31,306 bases of DNA. Source: Motiliproteus sp047622605 (lineage in GTDB: Bacteria; Pseudomonadota; Gammaproteobacteria; Pseudomonadales; Balneatricaceae). Position numbers and translations under genes: made by a program. Location of the stretch: positions 1-31,306 of the forward strand of contig JBLHND010000023.1 of assembly GCA_047622605.1 (NCBI GenBank), given 5' to 3'. The notes beneath the pieces are model-generated. The model was not told where the DNA came from. It searched no databases and worked only from the letters and a program-made list of their open reading frames with translations. This document shows, in pieces, positions 7,626 through 14,678 of the stretch (positions are counted from its first letter, which is position 1; each line of letters opens with the position of its first letter).

Positions 7626-8864
7626 ATGAGTGATGTGATCGTCGTAGGGGGGGGGGTTATTGGTCTTTCTACTGCTGAGAAACTAATTCATGAAGGGCAT
7701 AGCGTTAAACTTATAGACCCTAATATCCCTGGGTCACAAACGTCGACAGGTAGCGCGGGGTTGATTGCTGATTCCGCAAACACACCTCTAGCCAATTCTG
7801 ATACGCTTAAGCTGTTGCCTCGTAATCTATTAGATAGTCAAAGCGGTCTCTCACTTGACCCTTTGTATTTAAAAGACATGTATAAGTTTGGGTTTCATTT
7901 TTTAAAATCGTCATTATCGAAAAATTTTAAATTTAACCAGAGAGTATTAACAGAGATTCTTCGGATATCAGTCGATTCACACGTTGAAATGACGGAACGC
8001 ACCTCTGGTGGTCATCTTGTAAAGCAGAAGGGCTGTTTGCACCTGTTTAAAAACAGTACGATGTCTGCAGACAAGATTGAGTCAATTGTCAAAAGTAAAC
8101 AGGCTGCTGGTATTAATTGTTACACGACTACTTCTGATGACGTTAATTCTCTTGAGCCAGATGTTTCTTTGGATGGCCTTCAAGGTGGCATTCTCTACAA
8201 AGATACTATGCATTTAATTTCGCCACAAGATTATTCCGACCAGATATTTTCACATTTATTAAAACAAAGTCGATTTGAATATCTTTCCGAAAAAGTTGAG
8301 CGTGTAGAGCAAGTTGATGGCAAAGTCGATGTCCTACTCAGCAACTCGGAAATATCCTCAGATTACGTTGTTCTTTGTGGGGGATTAAACAACACAGCTT
8401 TGCTATCTAACCTGGGTGTTACAGCACCTATTATTAGTGAGCGTGGCTACAATGTGGACTTAGATGATTCAGATATCATACTAAATAGACCTGTGGGCTT
8501 GGTGAACAAGTACTTCTTTGCGACACCAATGAAGAATGGTATTCGCTTAGCAGGTACGACAGAGTTCGCATCTCAAAATAAAGCAGAAGACATCAGCCGT
8601 TATAATTTCCTAGAAAAATGGGGAGGGGAACTGTTTGGTCGAAAAGTAACAAAATGCTCCGAATGGATGGGGGTTCGCCATTCATCACCTGATAGCTTGC
8701 CTGTTATCAGTCCAGTACCAAACAGTAAAAGGATAATTGTCTCCTATGGACATGGACACCTCGGATTAACGATGGCAGCATTCACTGGGTTAATGGTTGC
8801 TAAACACATCGACCAAAGCGCAGCGGGTTCTCTTGCTGATAAACTTTCATTTGGTCGATTTTAA
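7626..8864 (+). CDS. FAD-dependent D-amino-acid dehydrogenase-like oxidoreductase (DadA family)
   Basis: A 412-residue DAO-superfamily flavoprotein. The N-terminal dinucleotide fold reads DVIVVGGGVIGLSTAEKL followed by the acidic strand end KLIDPN. YVVLCGGLNN and the C-terminal MGVRHSSPDSLPVISPV and GHGHLGLTMAAFTG match DadA-type enzymes, which oxidise D-amino acids to 2-imino acids. The start at ATG 7626 is chosen because AAGGAG lies 9 nt upstream; the open frame extends back to 7563 without a ribosome site. Codons 8-10 contain ten consecutive G. It is more AT-rich than the importer and racemase genes. RidA downstream would remove the imine product. Substrate unknown. Confidence 0.85.
   Translation: MSDVIVVGGGVIGLSTAEKLIHEGHSVKLIDPNIPGSQTSTGSAGLIADSANTPLANSDTLKLLPRNLLDSQSGLSLDPLYLKDMYKFGFHFLKSSLSKNFKFNQRVLTEILRISVDSHVEMTERTSGGHLVKQKGCLHLFKNSTMSADKIESIVKSKQAAGINCYTTTSDDVNSLEPDVSLDGLQGGILYKDTMHLISPQDYSDQIFSHLLKQSRFEYLSEKVERVEQVDGKVDVLLSNSEISSDYVVLCGGLNNTALLSNLGVTAPIISERGYNVDLDDSDIILNRPVGLVNKYFFATPMKNGIRLAGTTEFASQNKAEDISRYNFLEKWGGELFGRKVTKCSEWMGVRHSSPDSLPVISPVPNSKRIIVSYGHGHLGLTMAAFTGLMVAKHIDQSAAGSLADKLSFGRF
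7647..7656. repeat. G10 homopolymer tract inside coding sequence
   Basis: Ten consecutive G bases encode the glycines of the FAD-binding GGGVIG motif, seven codons after the start of the DadA-like gene. Tracts of this length are prone to slippage. A one-base change would truncate the protein almost at once. Confidence 0.7.
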
Positions 8865-9035
8865 ATAGGATATCATTTCTTTGACATTATTATTTTTGTG
8901 GTATGTGGATTAACCTTTTTTTCATTATTTCCCAGTGGATAACATGACTGAGTTATGGGCGCACCGAATAATATGGTCATCTTTAAAAACCAATTAAATA
9001 GAAGCCTAACTTAACTGATAATTAATGGAATATTT

Positions 9036-9386
9036 ATGATCGAACGTGTACATGTTGGCGAACGAATGAGCAATATTGTTAAACATAACGGCGTTGTTTA
9101 TCTTTGCGGCCAGGTAGGTGTGAGTGGCACTTCCATTCGGGAACAAACAACTGAAATGCTTCGTCGCGTAGATGAATTACTAACACAATCCAACAGCAGT
9201 AAAGAAAACATTCTACAGGCTACTATTTGGGTTGCCGATATGAAATATTTTGCTGAAATGAATGAAGTTTGGGATGCGTGGGTACCGAAAGGCTCTGCTC
9301 CTTCCAGAGCATGCTGTGAGGCAAAGCTTGCGCGACCAGAGTTGTTAGTTGAAATTATTATTGTTGCGGCAGAGTTGACTGATTAA
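9036..9386 (+). CDS. RidA-family imine/enamine deaminase
   Basis: A 116-residue RidA (YjgF/YER057c/UK114) family protein, YoaB-like in pattern. VVYLCGQVG, EQTTEMLRRVDELL, ILQATIWVADM and the catalytic-type SRACCEAKLARPELLVEI segment with its conserved Arg are visible. These cytosolic trimers hydrolyse reactive 2-imino acids to keto acids. Coming 171 bp after a D-amino-acid-dehydrogenase-like gene, it would clear that enzyme's imine product (inference supported by known chemistry). A weak ribosome site (TGGAA) precedes ATG 9036. The gene is AT-rich like the FAD gene. Its stop is only 18 bp from the right edge of the inserted block. Confidence 0.88.
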   Translation: MIERVHVGERMSNIVKHNGVVYLCGQVGVSGTSIREQTTEMLRRVDELLTQSNSSKENILQATIWVADMKYFAEMNEVWDAWVPKGSAPSRACCEAKLARPELLVEIIIVAAELTD

Positions 9387-9404
9387 GCGTTAATAAAAAA
9401 GACT

Positions 9405-9959
9405 TGGCATAACGAAGTGGAAAACGACCCCTTCAACAAACTGGTGATGAAGGCAGGCTGAGCTGGCGCGAGGTCGCCATGCTGCGCGTCTACGCCAGCT
9501 ACTTCCGCCAAACCCGGTTTGGCTTCATTCAGCCGTTTATTGCCGAATCTCTGGCCAGCCAAATTCAGATTACCCGTCAACTGGTGGCACTGTTCCAGGC
9601 CCGGTTTGATCCGGCGCAGCAGTACCATGAATTAACCACTACCTTGGAGCAGAGCATCAGCCAGGCACTCGAGGTCGTCGACAGCTTCGATGAAGATAAG
9701 ATCTTGAATCGTTATCTGGAGCTGATCAAGGCCACTCTGCGGACCAACTTCTACCAGCCGGACAGGGACGGCAACTCGAAAGCCTATTTCGCCTTCAAGC
9801 TCGATCCCGGAGCGATAAGCGAACTGCCCCTGCCCCGCCCCAAGTACGAGGTGTTTATCTACTCACCACGGGTTGAAGGGGTCCACCTGCGCGCCGGCAA
9901 AATGGCGCGCGGCGGACTGCGCTGGTCCGACTGTATGGAGGATTACCGCACCGAAGTCC
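9405..9959 (+). pseudogene. gdhB: NAD-glutamate dehydrogenase (large type), second remnant
   Basis: Continues the gene broken at 1891. Codons from TGG 9405 read WHNEVENDPFNKLVMKAG and hit TGA 9459-9461. One missing base there explains the stop, since the next frame goes on with LSWREVAMLRVYASYFRQT. Further family segments are DEDKILNRYLELIKATLRTN, LPLPRPKYEVFIYSPRVEGV and ARGGLRWSD..DYRTEVL, leading into the catalytic dehydrogenase core. The sequence then stops at CTAG 9959-9962, the edge of a MITE-like element. The rest of the catalytic domain is absent from the window, so no active enzyme can be made. An internal ATG at 9479 opens a frame, but it is only a fragment of this gene. Confidence 0.85.
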
Positions 9960-10127
9960 TAGCACCCTGTCGGACTTAACACTGATCTACTGCGGAAAAG
10001 CCGACTTTGGCCATTTTTCACTCTATTTTTCGTTTAATAGAACCACTATTAGCCTCAAAATAGTTCGAAAACTGTCTCAAATCGGTCTTCCCCTCGCTAC
10101 GACGGGTCAAGTCCGACAGGCTGCTAG
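9959..10127. mobile_element. 169-bp MITE-like element with CTAG ends
   Basis: CTAGCACCCTGTCGGACTTAAC (first 20 bases 9959-9978) and its inverted partner at 10106-10127 match at 20 of 22 positions. The interior is about 125 bp, non-coding and AT-rich. Both ends carry CTAG, which may be a duplicated 4-bp target, leaving a 161-bp element at 9963-10123. The left end interrupts the glutamate dehydrogenase exactly after its EVL codons; the right flank is not the continuation of that gene. The inverted repeats suggest mobilisation by a DDE transposase encoded elsewhere. Family assignment was not possible here. Confidence 0.7.
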
Positions 10128-11067
10128 TATTTTACTACGGTTCAACAGTCTGGCAGGAAATACCGCCCTCAAACACTGCGTTAGCGACGCCTAGCCTGTG
10201 CCAATGGATAACCTAGACCTAACACTCCCCATACAGCGGCCGCATCATCTGAGGTTTTACTTTCTCGATCTGCATAGCGCTACCTAACATAAAGTGCAGT
10301 TTGGTGAACGCAGCGTCAAAAGACGATTCTGATCAAAAAGCAGATACCTCAAGAGAGGATTTATGGGTAAAAAATCTCGTCACCCCCTCACTTAACGAGT
10401 TGAATAATGATGACCTAACTAAAAAGGCTTTAAATCCATTCTTCATCGATTTCATTGGTTGTGTCAGAGAAGTCTGCTTTGGGCGCATCTACGGAAGTCG
10501 GCCGAACTCGCAGCAGCCATCCACTATTGAGCTAAAGATAACCCAAATACCCATCGTCAGATTGAATTTAGTTCATGCGGAGCGGCCCAAGACGAGCTGA
10601 TCATCGACCTAGCACACTTCTAGGCGATGGCCGCTTTGTCGCAGCCTTGCCGTTATCGAACGCTCAGAACAGTAAAGCTAGCGTCCGCTTCCATGTTCCT
10701 GGCTAGCAAGGGCAGTTGCCATGGTCGCAGACCCCGAGTGGCCCCTTTGGGCCGACTTGAGCCGCTGCTCGATCCCCCAAGCAATGACCGTTTACGGGGA
10801 GTTTGGCGTTAAGCTGTACCTAGAGACTGGTAGGTCGATCGGTCCTGCTTCATGTGCGAAATGCTCGTTAGGGGAGCCAGTCCCTGTTGGTCGCAAAGTA
10901 GAGACTCCTGTCGTGACCTCTCGCTCCACTGAGTGTCCGCTATCAGGAACGCCGCAACCTCATCATCAGACTGTTCTGGCCTGAGGTGATAGACCGGCTT
11001 GTGTCGGCAAGCGCCCCCTGAACCTGGTCCAAACTTAAGCGCCCTTCAATACGAAAGGAGCCTTACC
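10128..11067. other. ~0.9 kb without a recognisable gene
   Basis: No protein family is recognisable on either strand. A 99-codon frame at 10301-10600 starts with GTG, lacks a ribosome site and matches nothing I know. A ribosome site AGAGAGGA before ATG 10363 leads to only ten codons (MGKKSRHPLT) and then a stop, perhaps a decayed gene start. Frames at 10627-10984 look like arbitrary translations. The stretch ends with a good ribosome site for the integrase at 11068. It is probably degenerate mobile DNA. Confidence 0.4.
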
Positions 11068-11721
11068 ATGCCGCATTCACATCAACAGTCGGCACCACGT
11101 ACGCCATGGAATAAAGGTAAGCTAATTGGCCAGAAAAAGCCTCTCCAGCTCAAAGAAATTTGGGCCATACGGATCAGACTTGAATTAGCCTGTAACATCA
11201 GAGATTTGACTTTGTTCAACCTCGCGACAGATAGCAAACTGAGGGCTTGTGACTTGGTTCGCTTGAAAGTTCGCGATCTCACTTATGGGCGAGAAATTAC
11301 CTCCAGGGCAATCATCCTCCAGCAAAAAACTAAACGGCCAGTTAGGTTCGAAGTGATGGAGCAAACTCGGGAAGCCATATCAAAATGGATTACCCTCAAA
11401 AACCTTCAAAACGACGATTACCTGTTTCCAAGCAGGAATAGCATGTCACCTCCTCTTTCAACCAGGCAGTACGCAAGAATTGTTGAGCGCTGGATATTGA
11501 GTGCTGGGCTTTCACCTGCTAATTACGGAACTCACACGATGCGCCGAACCAAGGCATCACTTATCTACAAGAGGACCAAGAATTTACGGGCCGTTCAGCT
11601 CCTCCTCGGGCATACCAAACTTGAAAGTACCGTAAGGTATCTGGGGATTGAGGTGGACGATGCGCTAGAGATGGCAGAACAGACCTACAACGGGCACTTC
11701 GCGCTCCCTATAGCGGACACT
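10932..11721. repeat. 12-bp inverted repeats around the integrase gene
   Basis: AGTGTCCGCTAT at 10932-10943 and its exact reverse complement ATAGCGGACACT at 11710-11721 flank most of the tyrosine recombinase gene. The right copy lies inside the extended 3' end of its reading frame. They may be binding or end sequences of the element that carries this recombinase. Confidence 0.35.
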
Positions 11722-11796
11722 GCTCTAGCCGTCAGTAGCTGGCGCTTCACGGCCCAGGCTAATGGAATGGTCCCAATGCAGACACTTTCTCAGTGA
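11068..11796 (+). CDS. tyrosine recombinase/integrase, catalytic domain only
   Basis: A 242-residue tyrosine site-specific recombinase. The active-site set is present: Arg in KLRACDLVRLKV, HxxR in GTHTMRRTKASLIY, His in LLGHTKLESTV and the nucleophile Tyr in RYLGIEVDDAL. The usual N-terminal DNA-core-binding domain is missing, as is normal for the small solo integrases common in gammaproteobacteria. The start at 11068 is chosen for GAAAGGAG 9 nt upstream; the frame is open back to 10999 without a ribosome site. The last ~35 residues (after EQTYNGHF) look like read-through beyond the usual family end. It sits in a debris-rich region without an obvious partner gene. Confidence 0.88.
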   Translation: MPHSHQQSAPRTPWNKGKLIGQKKPLQLKEIWAIRIRLELACNIRDLTLFNLATDSKLRACDLVRLKVRDLTYGREITSRAIILQQKTKRPVRFEVMEQTREAISKWITLKNLQNDDYLFPSRNSMSPPLSTRQYARIVERWILSAGLSPANYGTHTMRRTKASLIYKRTKNLRAVQLLLGHTKLESTVRYLGIEVDDALEMAEQTYNGHFALPIADTALAVSSWRFTAQANGMVPMQTLSQ

Positions 11797-11844
11797 CCGT
11801 AACCAACGAAGTCACAGCGTTCAACCTATCAAGCACACACTATG

Positions 11845-11861
11845 TTATTGTGACACAATAA
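11845..11861. promoter_or_regulatory. 17-bp perfect palindrome upstream of the CHASE-GGDEF-EAL gene
   Basis: TTATTGTG-A-CACAATAA, a perfect 8+1+8 inverted repeat, lies 49 bp after the integrase stop and 211 bp before the ATG at 12072. It may bind a dimeric repressor. It does not match a regulator motif I can name with confidence. The rest of 11797-12071 shows no gene. Confidence 0.35.
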
Positions 11862-12071
11862 ACTTAGCTGTCTGTAATGTCTGACTACGTCACGAATCTA
11901 ATAGTTAATCATTGGATATGGAGTAATTATCAATTACTGTTTACTACGGACTGCTAAGCAAAGTAAGTTTATCCATAACAACAATAATAAAAATATTCCT
12001 ATGAATGTTTGTTCCAGTAACGCCATAATCTACCACTCCTTTGACTGGCCGCGCGCCTATAGAGGCCTCTG

Positions 12072-12776
12072 ATGAAACGTCCTCTAGCCTGCCTAGCCCT
12101 CTTTGTTTGCATATCAACACTGGGGTTATATTGGAGTAATAGCTATAAACAGAAGGTGTATCAACAGCAGCAAAAACACATATCTGAAATAGTCAACATT
12201 CAGGTGTCAAATATTGAACGCCGCCTTTCTCGATCCCTATCGACGACCTATATGCTCGCCATTGAGGTGCAGCAAAACAAAGGGAAAATCGATGACTTTG
12301 AATCTTTTGCACAATACGTTATCGATAATATTGGAGGGGTATCCAATCTCCAGCTTGCGCCAGACGGCATCATAGAAAAAATTCATCCTCTCCCGGGTAA
12401 TGAAAAGGCTATCGGGCATAATATTCTCAAGGACGATAAGCGGAGAAAAGAAGCTTGGCTTGCCATTGAGAGTAAACAGATCACCCTAGCAGGCCCCTTC
12501 AAACTTGTTCAAGGTGGTGTGGCTATCATTGGCAGAAACCCGGTATTCATAAACAAGGAGGGAAAACCTCATTTTTGGGGTTTTGTCTCTGCACTGATTA
12601 ATTTGAAAGACCTGCTGGCGGTCACAGACTTAGACTTGCTCGAAGAGAAGGGTTACTGCTACCAGTTAACTCGGGTTCACCCAGATACAAAAAAAATAGA
12701 TACCATTGCTCAATCAGCTACGTCGCTAGGAGATATCTCACATACTGCCGAAATTCAGGTTCCCAATGGGGTCTGA
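12072..12776 (+). pseudogene. CHASE-type sensor part of a broken CHASE-GGDEF-EAL protein
   Basis: N-terminal part of a c-di-GMP turnover protein. A membrane segment (LACLALFVCISTLGLYW, residues 5-21) is followed by a periplasmic CHASE-type sensor domain (about 40-230: QVSNIERRLSRSLSTTYMLA, NIGGVSNLQLAPDG, VQGGVAIIGRNPVF). The ribosome site AGAGG lies 6 nt before ATG 12072. The frame ends at TGA 12774-12776 in IQVPNGV*YLKMSHE. The same frame then continues directly into the GGDEF-EAL half, and homologues usually have Trp here, so TGG to TGA is the likely lesion. Without read-through, the sensor is made as a separate, probably useless, fragment. Confidence 0.75.
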
Positions 12777-12785
12777 TATCTGAAG

Positions 12786-14219
12786 ATGAGCCACGAGGTT
12801 CCCCTTGCTTTCAATGGGCTATTAGCTTATGGCGCAAGCTTTTTGATTGCTGTGTTAACCTCCTTGCTAGTCTGGAATATGATGCGCTATCCACAGCATC
12901 TGGAACGTGTTGTAAAGAACAAGACCCTAGAGCTAGAAGACCTCGCCTTTCATGACGATCTTACCGGGCTAGCAAATCGTCGATCGCTGTCCGATCGCCT
13001 CAAGCAGGTGTTAAAGGAATCCAAGCGTTACAGGCGCACCGCCGCTCTGATGTATTTGGATCTCGACGACTTTAAGCGTATCAATGATTCTATGGGGCAT
13101 GATGCAGGGGATGCTTTAATAAAGCAGATCGCCTCTCGGCTTCAAGGTGCCGTGCGAGAGAGTGATTTGGTTGCTCGCCTAGGTGGTGACGAGTTTTCGG
13201 TTCTGCTGCTTAATGAAACCTCCGTAGAAAATACGGCAAAAATTGCTGAAAAACTGATAAAAGAAATTGAGCGGCCGGTATGTATTAAGGGACGTTGTTT
13301 CTCCATCTCAGCTTCGATCGGCATTGCTCTCGTGCCAAATGATGGTAATGAGGTCCCAACCTTGCTAAGAAGCGCTGATCTTGCGATGTATGCGGCCAAA
13401 CAAGCAGGAAAAAATAGTTTTCACTTCTTCGATCAAGACATGCAGATAAAGGCCATTGAAAAGCACCAACTCGAGATGGATCTGACTGACGCAATCATTA
13501 ACGATCAGCTAGAGCTCCATTATCAGCCTATTGTCGAGATGCAATCTCGAGAAGTATCAAGTTACGAGGCACTGGTACGCTGGAATCATCCAACACGTGG
13601 TTTTCTACTCCCAGACGAGTTTATTGGGATAGCTGAAGAGTCAGGAAAGATTGTTGATCTGGGGTATTGGGTCATTAGGCAGGTCTGTGAACTGATTAGT
13701 CATAGAACTAGGCAGCAGCGAAACTGTGATCCTATAGCGGTAAACCTGTCTCCAAAGCAGTTTGTCGATCCCAACCTTTTGGAAAACATACGAACGATCG
13801 TAAAGGAAGCAGACATTGATGCTCGTAAGCTAGAGGTTGAAATCACGGAGTCAACGCTAATGGATAACGTTGATGACGCAATTCAGATCATGGAACAGCT
13901 TCGAGCGATGGGTATTCGGATTACGATTGATGATTTTGGTACGGGATACTCCTCCTTAGCGGTTATCAAACGATTTCCAGTCGATAAACTCAAGATTGAT
14001 CGCAGCTTTGTTGTAAATATCGATAATGATCGAAGTGATCATAAAATTGTCCGTGCGATCATTGCCATGGCACATACGCTTCAGATTGAAGTGGTAGCTG
14101 AAGGGATAGAGACTGAACGGCAGTATGAACTATTGAAGAACGCCAAGTGCGATGTTGGCCAAGGTTATCTATTTGCTAAACCAGGGCCTGCTGATAAAAT
14201 TTTTAGCAGCATAAATTAA
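12786..14219 (+). CDS. GGDEF-EAL c-di-GMP cyclase/phosphodiesterase (3' part of broken gene)
   Basis: A 477-codon frame in phase with the preceding sensor fragment. A membrane segment (LLAYGASFLIAVLTSLLVW) is followed by a GGDEF domain (about 55-215) with DDLTGLANRR, an intact LGGDEF and the inhibitory RxxD site (RESD five residues before it). An EAL domain follows (about 230-475) with YEALVRWNHP, NLSPKQF, EITES, IDDFGTGYSSL, KIDRSFV and VVAEGIET. All key residues for making and breaking c-di-GMP look intact. ATG 12786 has no ribosome site, so expression depends on read-through of the TGA or weak reinitiation. Either way the sensor is uncoupled. It could instead be called one pseudogene, 12072-14219. 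Confidence 0.8.
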   Translation: MSHEVPLAFNGLLAYGASFLIAVLTSLLVWNMMRYPQHLERVVKNKTLELEDLAFHDDLTGLANRRSLSDRLKQVLKESKRYRRTAALMYLDLDDFKRINDSMGHDAGDALIKQIASRLQGAVRESDLVARLGGDEFSVLLLNETSVENTAKIAEKLIKEIERPVCIKGRCFSISASIGIALVPNDGNEVPTLLRSADLAMYAAKQAGKNSFHFFDQDMQIKAIEKHQLEMDLTDAIINDQLELHYQPIVEMQSREVSSYEALVRWNHPTRGFLLPDEFIGIAEESGKIVDLGYWVIRQVCELISHRTRQQRNCDPIAVNLSPKQFVDPNLLENIRTIVKEADIDARKLEVEITESTLMDNVDDAIQIMEQLRAMGIRITIDDFGTGYSSLAVIKRFPVDKLKIDRSFVVNIDNDRSDHKIVRAIIAMAHTLQIEVVAEGIETERQYELLKNAKCDVGQGYLFAKPGPADKIFSSIN

Positions 14220-14230
14220 AGTAAGGCAAC

Positions 14231-14439
14231 GGGGTCAGGTCTTTGATTTATGACTTTTAATAATGCCTCTCACCGTTGAAAAAGGTAAACCCGCACCACT
14301 CTCATAAGCCTTAATAAGGCATCGGCAGACTCCAATCGCAATGGTCTGGCCATTGAACATCTCCTTTCTCCTAGAAAGTCCTATCCTGGATCATAAATCA
14401 AAGACCTAAATCAAAGACCTAAATCAAAGACCTGACCCC
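14231..14439 (-). mobile_element. non-autonomous element derived from a REP-type (RAYT) transposase
   Basis: GGGGTCAGGTCTTTGATTT at the left (14231-14249, extending to 14253) is the inverted copy of the right end, where the unit AAATCAAAGACCT is repeated three times in tandem (14395-14433) before GACCCC (14434-14439). On the minus strand, AAGGAG precedes ATG 14353, which starts MARPLRLES, the opening typical of REP-associated Y1 transposases. After 27 codons the frame stops. So the element keeps a transposase start and both ends but has lost the middle. It lies just after the broken GGDEF-EAL gene. Confidence 0.65.
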
Positions 14440-14543
14440 ACTGCTGGGTGCCTGCAAATAATATCTTTAATAACCGGTCGGTTATTCATAGCGTGAGTGA
14501 GGTCAGTAGAAAGGTTTTCTGACTTATTCAGCAAGGTAGGCTT

Positions 14544-14630
14544 GGATGCAATCCCCGCTATCATTGGTGCGAACCTACACAGGTGCAGGCGTACTCGAAG
14601 GGGGGCTGGAGTGTTGCCGGGATTGCATCC
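14544..14630. repeat. 12-bp inverted repeat, 87-bp unit
   Basis: GGATGCAATCCC (14544-14555) and GGGATTGCATCC (14619-14630) are exact inverted copies around a 63-bp interior without coding potential. It lies just beyond the 3' end of the leftward glycosyltransferase gene. It may be a REP-like unit, a small mobile element, or a structure that ends transcripts. Confidence 0.4.
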
Positions 14631-14678
14631 CATTCTAGGGTCCTACGCGCCCTGGCCCGTCTGAGTCCTATTCTCAGA

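Larger units (their letters stand above)
1892..9404. other. ~7.5 kb inserted block splitting the glutamate dehydrogenase
   Basis: Everything between the two matching halves of the dehydrogenase. The left gene part ends ...AGTGTCT (1885-1891) and the right part resumes TGGCATAACGAA (9405-9416), giving FISV|WHNEVENDPFN with no codon missing. The block holds the DUF3127 remnant, the IclR gene, the ABC importer, the racemase, the FAD dehydrogenase and RidA. The dinucleotide CT lies at both junctions (1890-1891, 9403-9404). No convincing terminal inverted repeats and no transposase are visible. Bases 1892-2119 contain no recognisable gene; the open frame running to 1983 is read-through from the pseudogene. 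Confidence 0.6.

Noticed and set aside
1892..9404. Classical composite transposon
   Set aside because: No transposase gene, no flanking insertion sequences and no convincing terminal repeats were seen at the two junctions.
9479..9979. Independent small protein gene
   Set aside because: It is an internal piece of the glutamate dehydrogenase, truncated by the MITE-like element; no ribosome site at its ATG.
10195..10310. Integron attC-like site
   Set aside because: Short CTAAC-type motifs occur, but no paired GTTRRRY/RYYYAAC ends with a foldable imperfect palindrome were found.
10627..10984. Overlapping short frames as hypothetical genes
   Set aside because: No ribosome sites, no recognisable family, and two competing frames of similar length suggest chance openness.
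14395..14433. CRISPR-like array (three copies of AAATCAAAGACCT)
   Set aside because: The 13-bp units are directly tandem with no spacers and form one end of the RAYT-derived element.
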